Shown one piece after another: positions 1-7,775 of a DNA stretch of 24,633 nt. Below the pieces are notes generated by a model. The model was given only the letters and a program-made list of their open reading frames with translations, was not told the origin of the DNA and did no database searches. The position numbers were made by a program, and so were the translations under genes. How positions within the stretch are numbered: the first letter of the stretch is position 1; each line of letters begins with the position of its first letter. The DNA lies in contig FR891328.1 of NCBI GenBank assembly GCA_000435335.1, positions 46,453-71,085 on the forward strand. Direction: 5' to 3'. Origin of the DNA: Clostridium sp. CAG:964. GTDB lineage: Bacteria > Bacillota > Clostridia > Oscillospirales > Acutalibacteraceae.

Positions 1-1652
1 ATATCAGAATTGCACATTTCTCTTAGTCTGTAGCTTAGGTTAACTGTGCCTGTCTCCTTAGCTGTATACTGTACACATATCAGCTTCTGAGTAGAGCCGT
101 TGTTTAGTCCCATTGAAGACTGTACAACACTTACAAATGAATTTCTTCCCTTTGTATTCTTAGTATCAAGCATACTTCCGCCAGGAAGCTCTGCGGATAC
201 TGTAGTGTTTCCTATTGCATAGTCAATAGCTGCTGTGCCGCATGCGTAACCTGCTGTTGCAAATGAAGAATCATATTCAAGCTCATTGCCGTCATATAGG
301 AAGTCAACTACCCAGCCTGCTACATCCTTGCCGCTCTTCGGAATATTTACCTCTGCCCAATAAGCAACCTTGTCGCCCTTCTTAACAGAAATTTCCTTAG
401 ACGCTGTTGTTGGAGCTGTCACCCACATATCCTCTGTAGGTGCCACTGTAGGTGCCACTGTAGGAGCCTCTGTTGGAGCCTCGGTGTTTACAACAGCACT
501 GTTGTCGCTTGAAACCTTTGTTGTTACAGGTTGTCCTGTCTGTGAGTTATACTGGTTCTCGGCATCAAGGGCTATAGCCTCTTTCATTTTGTAGGAAATA
601 GTAGCCGTTCCCGACTTCTTAGCAACAAATGAAACAGTAATTAGGTTCTTCTGTGTTGTGAAATCGTAGGTCGCAGTAGGTGTAGCCACACCGATTGTAG
701 AAATCAATCCGGCCTCTTCGGTCCTTGACTGTGTCATTCCTGAGAAATTCGGGAATGATACCGAATCTACTGTAAGTAGTGATGAATCGTAGTTAATGTC
801 TGTTCTAAAGCCGTAAAGCTTTTCAGCAAACTTAAAGTCAACCTTGTAAGTTACTGTGTCGCCGGCCTTAAATGTAACCTTTGTTGAACCTGTTGCTGAG
901 TCCACTGTGCCACTCTGAACAGCAGCATTCTGTGAAATTGACAAGCCGCTTACTGGCTTAGCATTTACAACAAGGTCATTATCGTTATCGTCTAACATTT
1001 CGTCGATAGTGTAGCTAATATTGTATGTACCTGCCTTTTTAGCTGTAAAGCGTACTGTCTGAATTGCAGTACTGTTTTTTGCTGTATAGCAATCTGCAGG
1101 AGCAAGTACAGCAGCACGGATTTTGCCTGCAGTTTCAGTATTAACCGCCTCTATACCCTTGCTTGAGCCAAGAGTATCTACACCGTCTTTACTGTATGTG
1201 GTATCAAGTGCAAGAGCAGAAGCATCATAGTTTGTTGTTATTTTATAAGCACCAATCTTCTTTGATGTTTTTGCATCTACAGTAAATGTAACTGTATCTC
1301 CTGCCTTTACAGTAACAGACTTTTCACCGGTTACCTGTGCTTCAAGTGCTACCGGTGCAACAGATGCCTTTGCCGGTGTTGATTTGCCACGAGATGCTTT
1401 TGAGCTGTCTCCGCCGGAAACATCTCCATTCATAGTTACGGCATTATCCTTACCGAAACCTGTGCCATTTGTGGAGTCGTTATCGGCTAATGAAGATGAG
1501 CTTGCACTGCTCGAAGCTGTTGAACCGACCTTTGCTGAGCCGGCACTTTGCTGGTTTGTGCCTGTAACTGCTGTTGCAGGAACAACGCACATTGACGCAA
1601 CCATTAAAGCTGCAAGAACTGAGCTTACAACTTTACGCTGGTGTTTTGCCAT
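1..1652 (-). CDS. Secreted protein with three cohesin-like modules, C-terminus off the left edge
   Basis: An open frame runs from ATG at 1652 to the left edge without a stop (550 codons seen). GGAGG at 1660-1664 lies 7 nt before the ATG. Residues 1-28 form a signal peptide: basic MAKHQRK, a hydrophobic core, then a likely cut near PATAV. A Ser/Gly/Asn-rich stretch follows, then three related blocks at about 112-235, 255-375 and 415-550. Each starts with a V-K-x-GD-x-V-x-(F/Y/W) strand and contains a (N/L)YD..(A/L/E)L motif, as in cohesin and related bacterial beta-sandwich modules. A Thr/Pro linker of APT(E/V) repeats (about 388-410) separates blocks 2 and 3. Cohesins bind dockerins on cellulosomal or amylosomal enzymes, but the fold assignment here rests on weak motif similarity and the anchoring C-terminus is not visible. 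Calling it a scaffoldin is inference; a general surface adhesin is the alternative. Confidence 0.6.
   Translation of the reverse strand, partial: MAKHQRKVVSSVLAALMVASMCVVPATAVTGTNQQSAGSAKVGSTASSSASSSSLADNDSTNGTGFGKDNAVTMNGDVSGGDSSKASRGKSTPAKASVAPVALEAQVTGEKSVTVKAGDTVTFTVDAKTSKKIGAYKITTNYDASALALDTTYSKDGVDTLGSSKGIEAVNTETAGKIRAAVLAPADCYTAKNSTAIQTVRFTAKKAGTYNISYTIDEMLDDNDNDLVVNAKPVSGLSISQNAAVQSGTVDSATGSTKVTFKAGDTVTYKVDFKFAEKLYGFRTDINYDSSLLTVDSVSFPNFSGMTQSRTEEAGLISTIGVATPTATYDFTTQKNLITVSFVAKKSGTATISYKMKEAIALDAENQYNSQTGQPVTTKVSSDNSAVVNTEAPTEAPTVAPTVAPTEDMWVTAPTTASKEISVKKGDKVAYWAEVNIPKSGKDVAGWVVDFLYDGNELEYDSSFATAGYACGTAAIDYAIGNTTVSAELPGGSMLDTKNTKGRNSFVSVVQSSMGLNNGSTQKLICVQYTAKETGTVNLSYRLREMCNSD
428..480 (-). 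repeat. Short tandem repeat encoding the APT(E/V) linker
   Basis: Four imperfect 12-nt units (GGTGCCACTGTA / GGAGCCTCTGTT on the plus strand) encode Ala-Pro-Thr-Val/Glu repeats on the minus strand. The repeat is in frame with the surrounding gene and forms a Thr/Pro linker between modules. Such units can expand or contract without a frameshift. Confidence 0.7.
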
Positions 1653-1762
1653 TAAAATTCCTCCTTTTTCTTCTCTATGTAAGCATATCTATGCACTTTT
1701 CATTATAAAGAACTTCAATAAAAAATACAATGGTTTTTAGCATAGTAAAATCAAAATCGTAT

Positions 1763-1771
1763 ATTATAACA
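1763..1771 (-). promoter_or_regulatory. Extended -10 promoter of the cohesin-like gene
   Basis: The minus strand reads TGTTATAAT, an extended -10 (TGnTATAAT), about 110 nt upstream of the ATG at 1652. There is no good -35 at 17 bp, which is tolerated in extended -10 promoters. The 356-nt stretch 1653-2008 otherwise holds only the galE terminator; I see no gene in it. Confidence 0.5.
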
Positions 1772-1920
1772 AAAAACGGTAGGAATTTTTATACAGGATA
1801 ACCTCTAAATTTATGTCTTAACAAAGAAAAAAGACACGCAGCTGTTAGATTTGTAGGCAATATCAAAAAGCTGTCCGCATTTATACAGCGGCTATATACA
1901 TTTTTGCAACATTTGTATAC

Positions 1921-1970
1921 TAAAAGCAAAACAGCTGAGGCGGCAGGCTCAAAAAGCCTGCCGCCTCAGC
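1921..1970 (-). terminator. Rho-independent terminator of galE
   Basis: A perfect 15-bp GC-rich stem pairs 1934-1948 with 1956-1970 around a 7-nt loop. On the minus strand it is followed by TGTTTTGCTTTTA. It lies 38 nt past the galE stop. Confidence 0.9.
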
Positions 1971-2008
1971 AACCATTACATATTGAAGCATTAAAAATTA
2001 TTTACAAA

Positions 2009-3022
2009 TTATTCCTCATAGCCCTTTGGGTTGTTAGACTGCCATCTCCAAGAATCCTTGCACATATTTTCCAAGGTTTCCTCAGCCTGCCAGCCAAGAA
2101 CATCTCTGGCCTTTGTCGGGTCAGCATAGCACTCTGCTATGTCGCCGTCTCTTCTGGGCTTAATTACATAAGGTATTTTAATATTGTTGGCTTTTTCAAA
2201 GGCTTTAACAATATCCAAAACGCTGTAGCCTATGCCTGTACCCAGATTGAATATTTCTGTACCCTTATTTTTTCCGGCATATTCTATCGCCTTTACATGT
2301 CCCTTTGCCAAATCAACTACATGTATATAGTCCCTTACGCCTGTACCGTCGTGAGTTGGGTAATCGTTGCCGAACACTCCCAGCTGCGGCAGCTTGCCGA
2401 TGGCAACCTGCGTGATATACGGCAGCAAATTATTTGGAATGCCTGTAGGGTCTTCGCCTATTCTGCCGCTTGGGTGGGCACCTATTGGGTTAAAGTACCT
2501 CAGCAATACTACCGACAGGTTTTTGTCGGCTGCGGCAGCGTCTGTTAAAATTTGTTCTATCATTAGCTTTGTCCAGCCGTATGGGTTAGTACAGCCTGTT
2601 TTCATACCCTCTACAAGAGGCACTCTTTCAGGCACTCCGTAAACTGTAGCCGACGAGCTGAACACAAAATTGCTTACATTATATTTCGCCATAGTCTCCA
2701 GCAAGGTAAGCGTAGTGTCAAGGTTATTTCTGTAGTACATAAGCGGCTTTGCAACAGACTCGCCTACAGCCTTAAAGCCTGCAAAATGAATTACTGCGTC
2801 AAAGCTTTCTTTTGCAAACATATGGTCTACCTTTTCCTTGTCTGCAACATCTATATTATAGAAAGGAATATCCTTTCCTGTAAGCTCCTTTAGTCTTTCA
2901 AGCACCGCCGGCTTACTGTTTGAAAGGTCGTCTGCAATAACTGCCTCGTGACCTGCCTTTATAAGCTCAATGCAAGTGTGGCTGCCGATAAATCCGGCAC
3001 CGCCCGTAAGTAAAATTTTCAT
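2009..3022 (-). CDS. galE: UDP-glucose 4-epimerase
   Basis: This 337-aa protein is a full-length short-chain dehydrogenase of the GalE type, interconverting UDP-glucose and UDP-galactose in the cytoplasm (Leloir pathway and supply of UDP-galactose for surface sugars). The NAD-binding loop TGGAGFIGSH is at residues 6-15. The catalytic SSSATVYG segment is at 122-129, and the YxxxK pair is Y148/K152 in NPYGWTK. The start is ATG 3022 with an AGGGA ribosome site just upstream. The gene is monocistronic, with its own strong promoter (3066-3094) and terminator (1921-1970). No other Leloir gene is nearby. The family assignment is clear. Confidence 0.96.
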   Translation of the reverse strand: MKILLTGGAGFIGSHTCIELIKAGHEAVIADDLSNSKPAVLERLKELTGKDIPFYNIDVADKEKVDHMFAKESFDAVIHFAGFKAVGESVAKPLMYYRNNLDTTLTLLETMAKYNVSNFVFSSSATVYGVPERVPLVEGMKTGCTNPYGWTKLMIEQILTDAAAADKNLSVVLLRYFNPIGAHPSGRIGEDPTGIPNNLLPYITQVAIGKLPQLGVFGNDYPTHDGTGVRDYIHVVDLAKGHVKAIEYAGKNKGTEIFNLGTGIGYSVLDIVKAFEKANNIKIPYVIKPRRDGDIAECYADPTKARDVLGWQAEETLENMCKDSWRWQSNNPKGYEE

Positions 3023-3065
3023 TCATATCCCTGCTTTCTTCAAAAAACCAGATTACCTTATACAA

Positions 3066-3094
3066 ATTATAACAAATATTAAATTTCTTTGCAA
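3066..3094 (-). promoter_or_regulatory. galE promoter
   Basis: On the minus strand, -35 TTGCAA (3089-3094) and -10 TATAAT (3066-3071) are separated by 17 bp, and a TGT before the -10 gives an extended form. It lies about 45 nt upstream of the galE ATG. Confidence 0.8.
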
Positions 3095-3189
3095 TAACAA
3101 TAAAAAAATTCACAAAATATATCTGTTTTTGCAAATACAGCCTTAAATTTTCTGCGATATATCTTCACAACACTGTGCCGCACAGCTTA

Positions 3190-3240
3190 GCAAAAGCAAA
3201 ATGCTACGGACTATATAGCATCAAATAGTCCATAGCATTT
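3190..3240 (-). terminator. Probable terminator of agrDB
   Basis: A 15-bp stem with one mismatch pairs 3199-3213 with 3226-3240 around a 12-nt loop. On the minus strand it is followed by TGCTTTTGCT. It lies about 160 nt past the agrB stop. The rest of 3095-3400 shows no supportable gene, only a short direct repeat (ACTCAGCAT twice, about 3250-3270). Confidence 0.6.
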
Positions 3241-3400
3241 CGTTTCTATATACTCAGCATACTCAGCATATAAAAAACGCACCATATGCCGATTTTATCT
3301 CCCGTATGTACCTATCTGTTTTGTATTTTCGCTGTTGAAGCGCATAAAAATACATAATAATATCAGTGACCGACCTGCGGCGTCAGCCTCATTTGCCCGG

Positions 3401-3973
3401 TTATTCCCGTGTACCGGCTCTATTTTTGTACCTTCCCAACACAAGCAATGCCGAAAGCACAAGCCACGCATACGAAATGCAAAAAGCCATACTATATTTG
3501 GAAGTTAAAACAAGCAGCAGCATTATAACGAATTCAATTAATAAAATAACTGTGCTGCATTTCCTGTATTTTTTAACTTCATTCTTGTTAATATATTTAT
3601 AAACACTATCTACAGGTGATAAAACAAATATAGCAGGCAGCCCCACTGCCGCACACGGGATAATAGCCCAGGTAAAGTCGGTAAAAAAGATTAGCAATAA
3701 ATTTAATGTTGTAATAATACAACAGGATATTGCCAAGCAAGAAATAAATTTTTTTGCGTGGAAGCCACCGGCATACTGTCTCAACACTGCAAATGCTCCA
3801 AAAAACACTATTGTTTCCACCACATTTCCGAACAATATACCGATTAAGAGGAATACGCAAAAAGAAAAAAACATTTCTTCAATCAGCTGTAATCCAAAGC
3901 AATATACCTTCCGCTCGTTTTCCTTTATGATGTCGGCTTCCACCATATACGCAACAATTTTATCTCTTAACAT
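3401..3973 (-). CDS. agrB: AgrB-like membrane peptidase processing an AgrD pheromone
   Basis: A 190-aa polytopic membrane protein of the AgrB family, which cuts the C-terminal tail of AgrD and closes the thiolactone or lactone ring. Counting from ATG 3973, the conserved core RQYAGGFHAKKFISC is at 65-79. R65, the catalytic H72 and the catalytic C79 have the same spacing as R70/H77/C84 of the S. aureus protein. About five or six hydrophobic segments follow the usual pattern and the C-terminus is basic. The frame opens earlier at a TTG (3988), but ATG 3973 gives the usual N-terminus. Either start overlaps the 3' end of agrD (stop 3960-3962), implying translational coupling. No agrC or agrA lies nearby. 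Confidence 0.9.
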   Translation of the reverse strand: MLRDKIVAYMVEADIIKENERKVYCFGLQLIEEMFFSFCVFLLIGILFGNVVETIVFFGAFAVLRQYAGGFHAKKFISCLAISCCIITTLNLLLIFFTDFTWAIIPCAAVGLPAIFVLSPVDSVYKYINKNEVKKYRKCSTVILLIEFVIMLLLVLTSKYSMAFCISYAWLVLSALLVLGRYKNRAGTRE

Positions 3974-4121
3974 TCTTAAACATCTCAATTTCCTTTGGTG
4001 CTACAGGCTGATGTGCCAAAATACTTGATGTTGTATTTGCACTGTTGATGATTACCTTTTCTACTGTACTTTTTGTGATTTTGCATAGGTTTGTTTTTAG
4101 TGATGCCTTTAGTGATTTCAT
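3960..4121 (-). CDS. agrD: AgrD-like precursor of a cyclic autoinducer peptide
   Basis: A 53-aa ORF starts at ATG 4121 with an excellent AGGAGG site (4130-4135) 8 nt upstream. It has the three-part AgrD build. The N-terminus is an amphipathic, Lys-rich helix (1-25). The centre is N-S-A-N-T-T-S-S-I-L-A (27-37). The C-terminal recognition tail is HQPVAPKEIEMFKN (38-51), which aligns residue for residue with the DEVEVPKEL tail of S. aureus AgrD-I. By that alignment AgrB would cut after A37. The ring-closing residue five places before the cut is then Ser33 rather than Cys, predicting a lactone ring S-S-I-L-A with an N-terminal tail such as T-T. The only Cys (C13) is outside the signal region. The ring is an inference from alignment by eye. 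Confidence 0.85.
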   Translation of the reverse strand: MKSLKASLKTNLCKITKSTVEKVIINSANTTSSILAHQPVAPKEIEMFKNVKR

Positions 4122-4143
4122 ATCTCTCACCTCCTTCAATTAA

Positions 4144-4172
4144 ATTTTACATCTTATAAATCAAAATAACAA
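4144..4172 (-). promoter_or_regulatory. agrD promoter
   Basis: On the minus strand, -35 TTGTTA (4167-4172) and -10 TAAAAT (4144-4149) are separated by exactly 17 bp. The predicted start of transcription, about 4137, leaves a very short leader before the AGGAGG site. Confidence 0.6.
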
Positions 4173-4183
4173 TAGCGTTTGTC

Positions 4184-4213
4184 AAAACGATGAATGAATT
4201 GTAAAAACGATGA
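4184..4213 (-). promoter_or_regulatory. Pair of direct repeats upstream of the agrD promoter, candidate activator site
   Basis: The 10-bp sequence TCATCGTTTT (minus strand) occurs at 4184-4193 and again at 4204-4213, exactly 20 bp start to start. The pair sits at about -47 to -76 relative to the predicted start. LytTR-type regulators such as AgrA bind paired direct repeats about two helical turns apart in this position. No regulator gene is in the window, so the assignment is inferred. Confidence 0.45.
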
Positions 4214-4264
4214 TTTTTTGGCAAAAAGCGTACAAATGTTCGATGTAGCAAGAGGGTTTATTTA

Positions 4265-4309
4265 CACAAAAAAGCCTTTTCGGATAGTTTTGTTCTACAC
4301 CGAAAAGGC
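4265..4309 (-). terminator. Terminator of the ABC transporter operon
   Basis: A perfect 10-bp stem pairs 4274-4283 with 4300-4309 around a 16-nt loop. On the minus strand it is followed by TTTTTTGTG. A T-run also follows on the plus side. It lies about 50 nt past the last permease stop. Confidence 0.85.
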
Positions 4310-4360
4310 CGATTTTTTTAATTTTTTAAATTTTAATGTTGACAAATAAAAAATTTCCGA

Positions 4361-5536
4361 TTATTTTTCTTTCAAAAGCACGGCAAGCTGTATTTTCTGT
4401 GTAAGGTTTGTCATTCTTAAGCATATCGCAGCCAAAATTGCAACAAATACGCCAAGAACAATCAAAGCACTTACAGGACTTACCTCTGCAGTCAAAGTAA
4501 ACAAGCCTCCCTTTACCATTGAGGCAAGAATAGGGTTAAGTATAAGCTGTGCACACACTGCCGACAATGCCAGTGCTATTACATACGCTATTAACAGCAG
4601 CAGCAGATATTCCAAAAAGATAATAACAAATATATGCCCGGTTTTGTAGCCAAGTGCCCTGTACAGAGCAAGCTCGTTTGTTCTGTTTTTAATACAGCCC
4701 GAAATAAATATTGAGAGGCCCATTATTGTCATTACCAAAAACACCGCCAAAACAATAACCATAATAACAAGCGACAGGTTAAAGGTACTTAGGTCTATTC
4801 TAAAGCTGTTTTCGTAGGCAACGCCTCCGTATTTTTCACATTCATCAATAAGCTGTTGTTTATTTGTACCCTTTGCCAAAGCAAGGCTGTATGTTATGCT
4901 CTCGTTTTCGTCATCATTGCTTTTTTCGGAATATTTTAAAAGCTGATCACAGCTTGTATATATGCACTGTGTATCAAGGGCAGGGTCGGTAACATCGTAG
5001 GTGCCGGCTACCCTTAGCTTGTATTGACTGCCGTTTTCATCAACAAAGCTCAGCTCCTTGCCCACAAAGCTTTTACAGTCCACATCTATACGCATTTGGG
5101 TTTGCGGGTCTTTGTCGTGGTATATTTCCGGCATAAGCACAGCGTCCTTGTCGGTGCTTTTCAGCTGACTGCCCTTTGTAACCACAGGCTCATAGTCCAT
5201 ATGTAAATATGACAGGTTAACAGTTGAATTAAGAGTGTTGTCGGCAGAGGTCAGCGTTATGTCATATGGCGAAACGCTTATGCCCTCCACGCCGTCCATA
5301 GCCTCCAGCTTATCCTTTGCACCCTTGTTATTTATGCTTACATCTACCAGCAGTTCCCTATTGTAAGGGTGGTTGTTTACCTTTTGGTCCATATCTGTCC
5401 ATAGTCTGACAACTACAGATGAGGTAAGCAATATACATATAACGCAGATAGCGTTAAAAATTATAAACACTATGTTTCTTGCCTTTTGCTGAGTAACGGA
5501 CGCCTTTATAAGCATTAAAAAATTAACTGTTTTCAC
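4361..5536 (-). CDS. ABC transporter permease, MacB/FtsX type
   Basis: A 391-aa membrane protein with the MacB-like plan. One N-terminal membrane segment (about 22-44) is followed by a large extracytoplasmic domain (about 48-250). Three C-terminal membrane segments (about 254-281, 302-330, 353-375) form an FtsX domain. The cytoplasmic loop NELALYRALGYKTGHI after the second segment is the usual ATPase-coupling region. The frame starts at GTG 5534-5536 and overlaps the TGA of the upstream ATPase gene (GTGA), so translation is probably coupled; ATG 5515 is an alternative. It should pair with the ATPase and the first, broken permease. The substrate is unknown; such systems often export or give resistance to peptides. 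Confidence 0.85.
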   Translation of the reverse strand: MKTVNFLMLIKASVTQQKARNIVFIIFNAICVICILLTSSVVVRLWTDMDQKVNNHPYNRELLVDVSINNKGAKDKLEAMDGVEGISVSPYDITLTSADNTLNSTVNLSYLHMDYEPVVTKGSQLKSTDKDAVLMPEIYHDKDPQTQMRIDVDCKSFVGKELSFVDENGSQYKLRVAGTYDVTDPALDTQCIYTSCDQLLKYSEKSNDDENESITYSLALAKGTNKQQLIDECEKYGGVAYENSFRIDLSTFNLSLVIMVIVLAVFLVMTIMGLSIFISGCIKNRTNELALYRALGYKTGHIFVIIFLEYLLLLLIAYVIALALSAVCAQLILNPILASMVKGGLFTLTAEVSPVSALIVLGVFVAILAAICLRMTNLTQKIQLAVLLKEK

Positions 5537-6207
5537 TGCTTTTCATCCCCCAATACGCCGTCCTTCATATAGTAAACTCTGTCTGCATACTCCAAAACGC
5601 TTTCGTTATGCGACACCACCATAATCCCCTTGCCCTGCTGTGCAAGCTCCTTTAGCAATGTAAATATAACTACCTCGTTTTCGCTGTCGAGGTTTCCTGT
5701 AGGCTCGTCTGCCAAAATAAAGTCGGGGTCATTTGCCAAGGCTCTGGCTACAGCCACACGCTGCTGCTCTCCGCCCGAAAGCTGTCTAGGGTAGTGCTCT
5801 GCACGCTCTGACAGTCCTACCACATCTATTAGCTCCTTTGCCTTTTTTTCCATTTCTGCCTTGTTTTTATACTCCGGGTTAATCAGCATTGGCAGCATTA
5901 CATTTTCGTATGCCTTTAGCTGCGGGTTAAGGTGAAACGCCTGAAAAACAAAGCCCAGACTTTTTTGGCGTACATCTGCAACGGCATTTTTAGGCAGCTT
6001 TGAAACATCCCTTGAATTAATAAATATACTGCCGCTTGTAGGCAGGTCAAGCAGGCCTATCATTTGCAGCAGGGTACTTTTGCCCGAGCCGGAGTGTCCC
6101 ATTACTACAATAAATTCCCCTTGGTTAATAGTAATACTTACCTCTTTTAACGCTGTTACCTTTTGGTTGTAAATCTTTACAAGGTCTTTTGCCACTATTG
6201 AGTTCAT
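5533..6207 (-). CDS. ABC transporter ATPase, MacB/LolD family
   Basis: This 224-aa cytoplasmic ATPase powers the adjacent permeases. All nucleotide-binding motifs are present: Walker A GHSGSGKST (37-45), Q-loop Q89, signature LSGGE (143-147), Walker B FILADE (163-168) and switch histidine H200. The sequence ADEPTGNLDS is characteristic of the MacB/LolD/FtsE group. The start is ATG 6207 with AGGAGG at 6215-6220, spacing 7. The gene lies 64 nt after the end of the first permease and overlaps the second by 4 nt. Nothing suggests that this gene itself is damaged. Confidence 0.93.
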   Translation of the reverse strand: MNSIVAKDLVKIYNQKVTALKEVSITINQGEFIVVMGHSGSGKSTLLQMIGLLDLPTSGSIFINSRDVSKLPKNAVADVRQKSLGFVFQAFHLNPQLKAYENVMLPMLINPEYKNKAEMEKKAKELIDVVGLSERAEHYPRQLSGGEQQRVAVARALANDPDFILADEPTGNLDSENEVVIFTLLKELAQQGKGIMVVSHNESVLEYADRVYYMKDGVLGDEKQ

Positions 6208-6644
6208 AAAATATCCTCCTTATTTTTATGCTTTTGCTAATTTTCAAAATTTATTATATAGATTAAACGCTTTAAGCGTTCATAGCCTCCTGAGGTTGTA
6301 TTTTTGCTATGTTGTACACCATTATAAGCAGGCAAACAAGCGGTATAACCAGTATAACCCCAAAGGCTATGGCAAGCAGTATTAAAAAGCTTAGCCACGG
6401 CATTACATACATTTGCTGTGCTGTGTCGCCCGACGAATTAACAAGGTTTATTATCAGAACCGCTGCCGCCGACAACGCACCGCCTATCAGCAGTGCCTTA
6501 ACAGCCAGTATAATATTTTCAAGGTACATACTGTAGAAAATTTGACTTGTTTTGTAGCCTACGGCTTTCATAAGTCCTATTTCCGCCTTTCGCTCGGCTA
6601 TGTTGTTATGCACGCTTAAAAATATATTTATAATTGTAAGTAAA

Positions 6645-7073
6645 AGTATAGCCACCGTTAAAAATGTACCTACACCGCCAAATACAGCTGTAAAGGTAAG
6701 CATACCGTAAGCAAAAGTATAGCCGCCGTTAAAAACGTACCTACACCGCCAAAAATTCCTGTAAACGCAAGCATTGATTCGTCAATATAGCCTGCCTGCA
6801 CACCGGCATTAAAGCCCATACCCTGCAATTCGCTCATTACCTCTGCAATATTGTCTATGCTGTCGGCTGTAACAACATAATCTCTTGCGTATGTAGTATA
6901 GCCGCCGTTAAAAATGTACCTACACCGCCAAAAATACCCGTAAACGCAAGCATAGATTCGTCAATATAGCCTACCTGCACACCGGCATTAAAGCCCATAC
7001 TTTTAAGCTGGCTCATTACCTCTGCAATGTTGTCTATGCTGTCGGCTGTAACAACATAATCTCTTGCGTATTC
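6645..7073 (-). repeat. Tandem, diverged duplication inside the broken permease
   Basis: Three copies begin with AGTATAGCC(A/G)CCGTTAAAAA: at 6645 (short, about 59 bp to 6703), 6716 (about 179 bp) and 6895 (about 179 bp). The two long copies differ at roughly 13 positions by eye, including a cluster near 6820-6830 versus 7000-7010. They are therefore not a recent perfect duplication. Confidence 0.8.
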
Positions 7074-7559
7074 ATCGTTTATATAGTCATCAAGGTCATC
7101 CTTCATACCGTTTTTTACGGCATTGTCAAGTGCCATTTTATCTATTTTTTCGGCTGTTGCTTTCGATACTAATATACTATCACCGCCATCCAGTGAAGTT
7201 GCCTTGGAGTAGTAATAAATACCCACCACCTTTAGCTTATAGGTTATTTTCGGCAAGCTGGTCCATTCGCCCAGATAGCCCTTTTCGTATCCTCGTTTTT
7301 CACCCTTTGTAAATTGATGTATAAGATATTCCAAATCTACGGTAATTGTTTTGCCGATAAGACTTTCTGTGCTTATTTTTTCACGGGCTACGGTATTTCC
7401 TAAATCTTCGTCTATATCCTCATAAGTAAAGGTATGGGGTAATATACAGCTCATTTCAGGTGCTTTGTCCAGCCCGGTTCCTTTTATTACCTTGTTTATG
7501 TAATCACTGTCATAAAATTGTTCTCCTAAGCCTGCAGTAAGCTTATCTAAATTGGTTTC

Positions 7560-7775
7560 GCTTGTTGTGTTGCTTACATCCTTATTATTTTCATCTGTAA
7601 TTTTAGTTATGGTTATCATTTCCGGCACAGTAGGAAGCGCCGCCCTTTCACAAGAAACAACATGCTTTGTTGTGTTGCTTATATCCTTATCATTTTCATC
7701 TGTAATTTTTGTTATTGTTACCAATTCAGGCACAGTAGGAAGCGCCGCCCTTTCACAAGAAACAACATGCTCAAG
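7560..7775 (-). repeat. 105-bp in-frame tandem duplication in the permease extracellular domain
   Basis: Two adjacent 105-bp units encode near-identical 35-residue blocks, HVVSCERAALPTVPE followed by (L/M)(V/I)TITKITDEN(D/N)KD(I/V)SNTT. About 44 bp around GGCACAGTAGGAAGCGCCGC are identical in both, while the rest differs at scattered sites. The step is exactly 105 bp (7637 to 7742), so the frame is kept. Confidence 0.85.

Noticed and set aside
428..480. CRISPR array
   Set aside because: The repeats are 12-nt coding units without spacers and encode an APT linker.
1904..2548. 214-codon plus-strand ORF over galE
   Set aside because: Antisense shadow of galE with no ribosome site; the galE frame has complete catalytic motifs.
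3250..3360. 30-codon ORF on the minus strand between agrB and its terminator (start about 3354)
   Set aside because: No ribosome binding site and no recognisable sequence; agrB itself ends at 3401.
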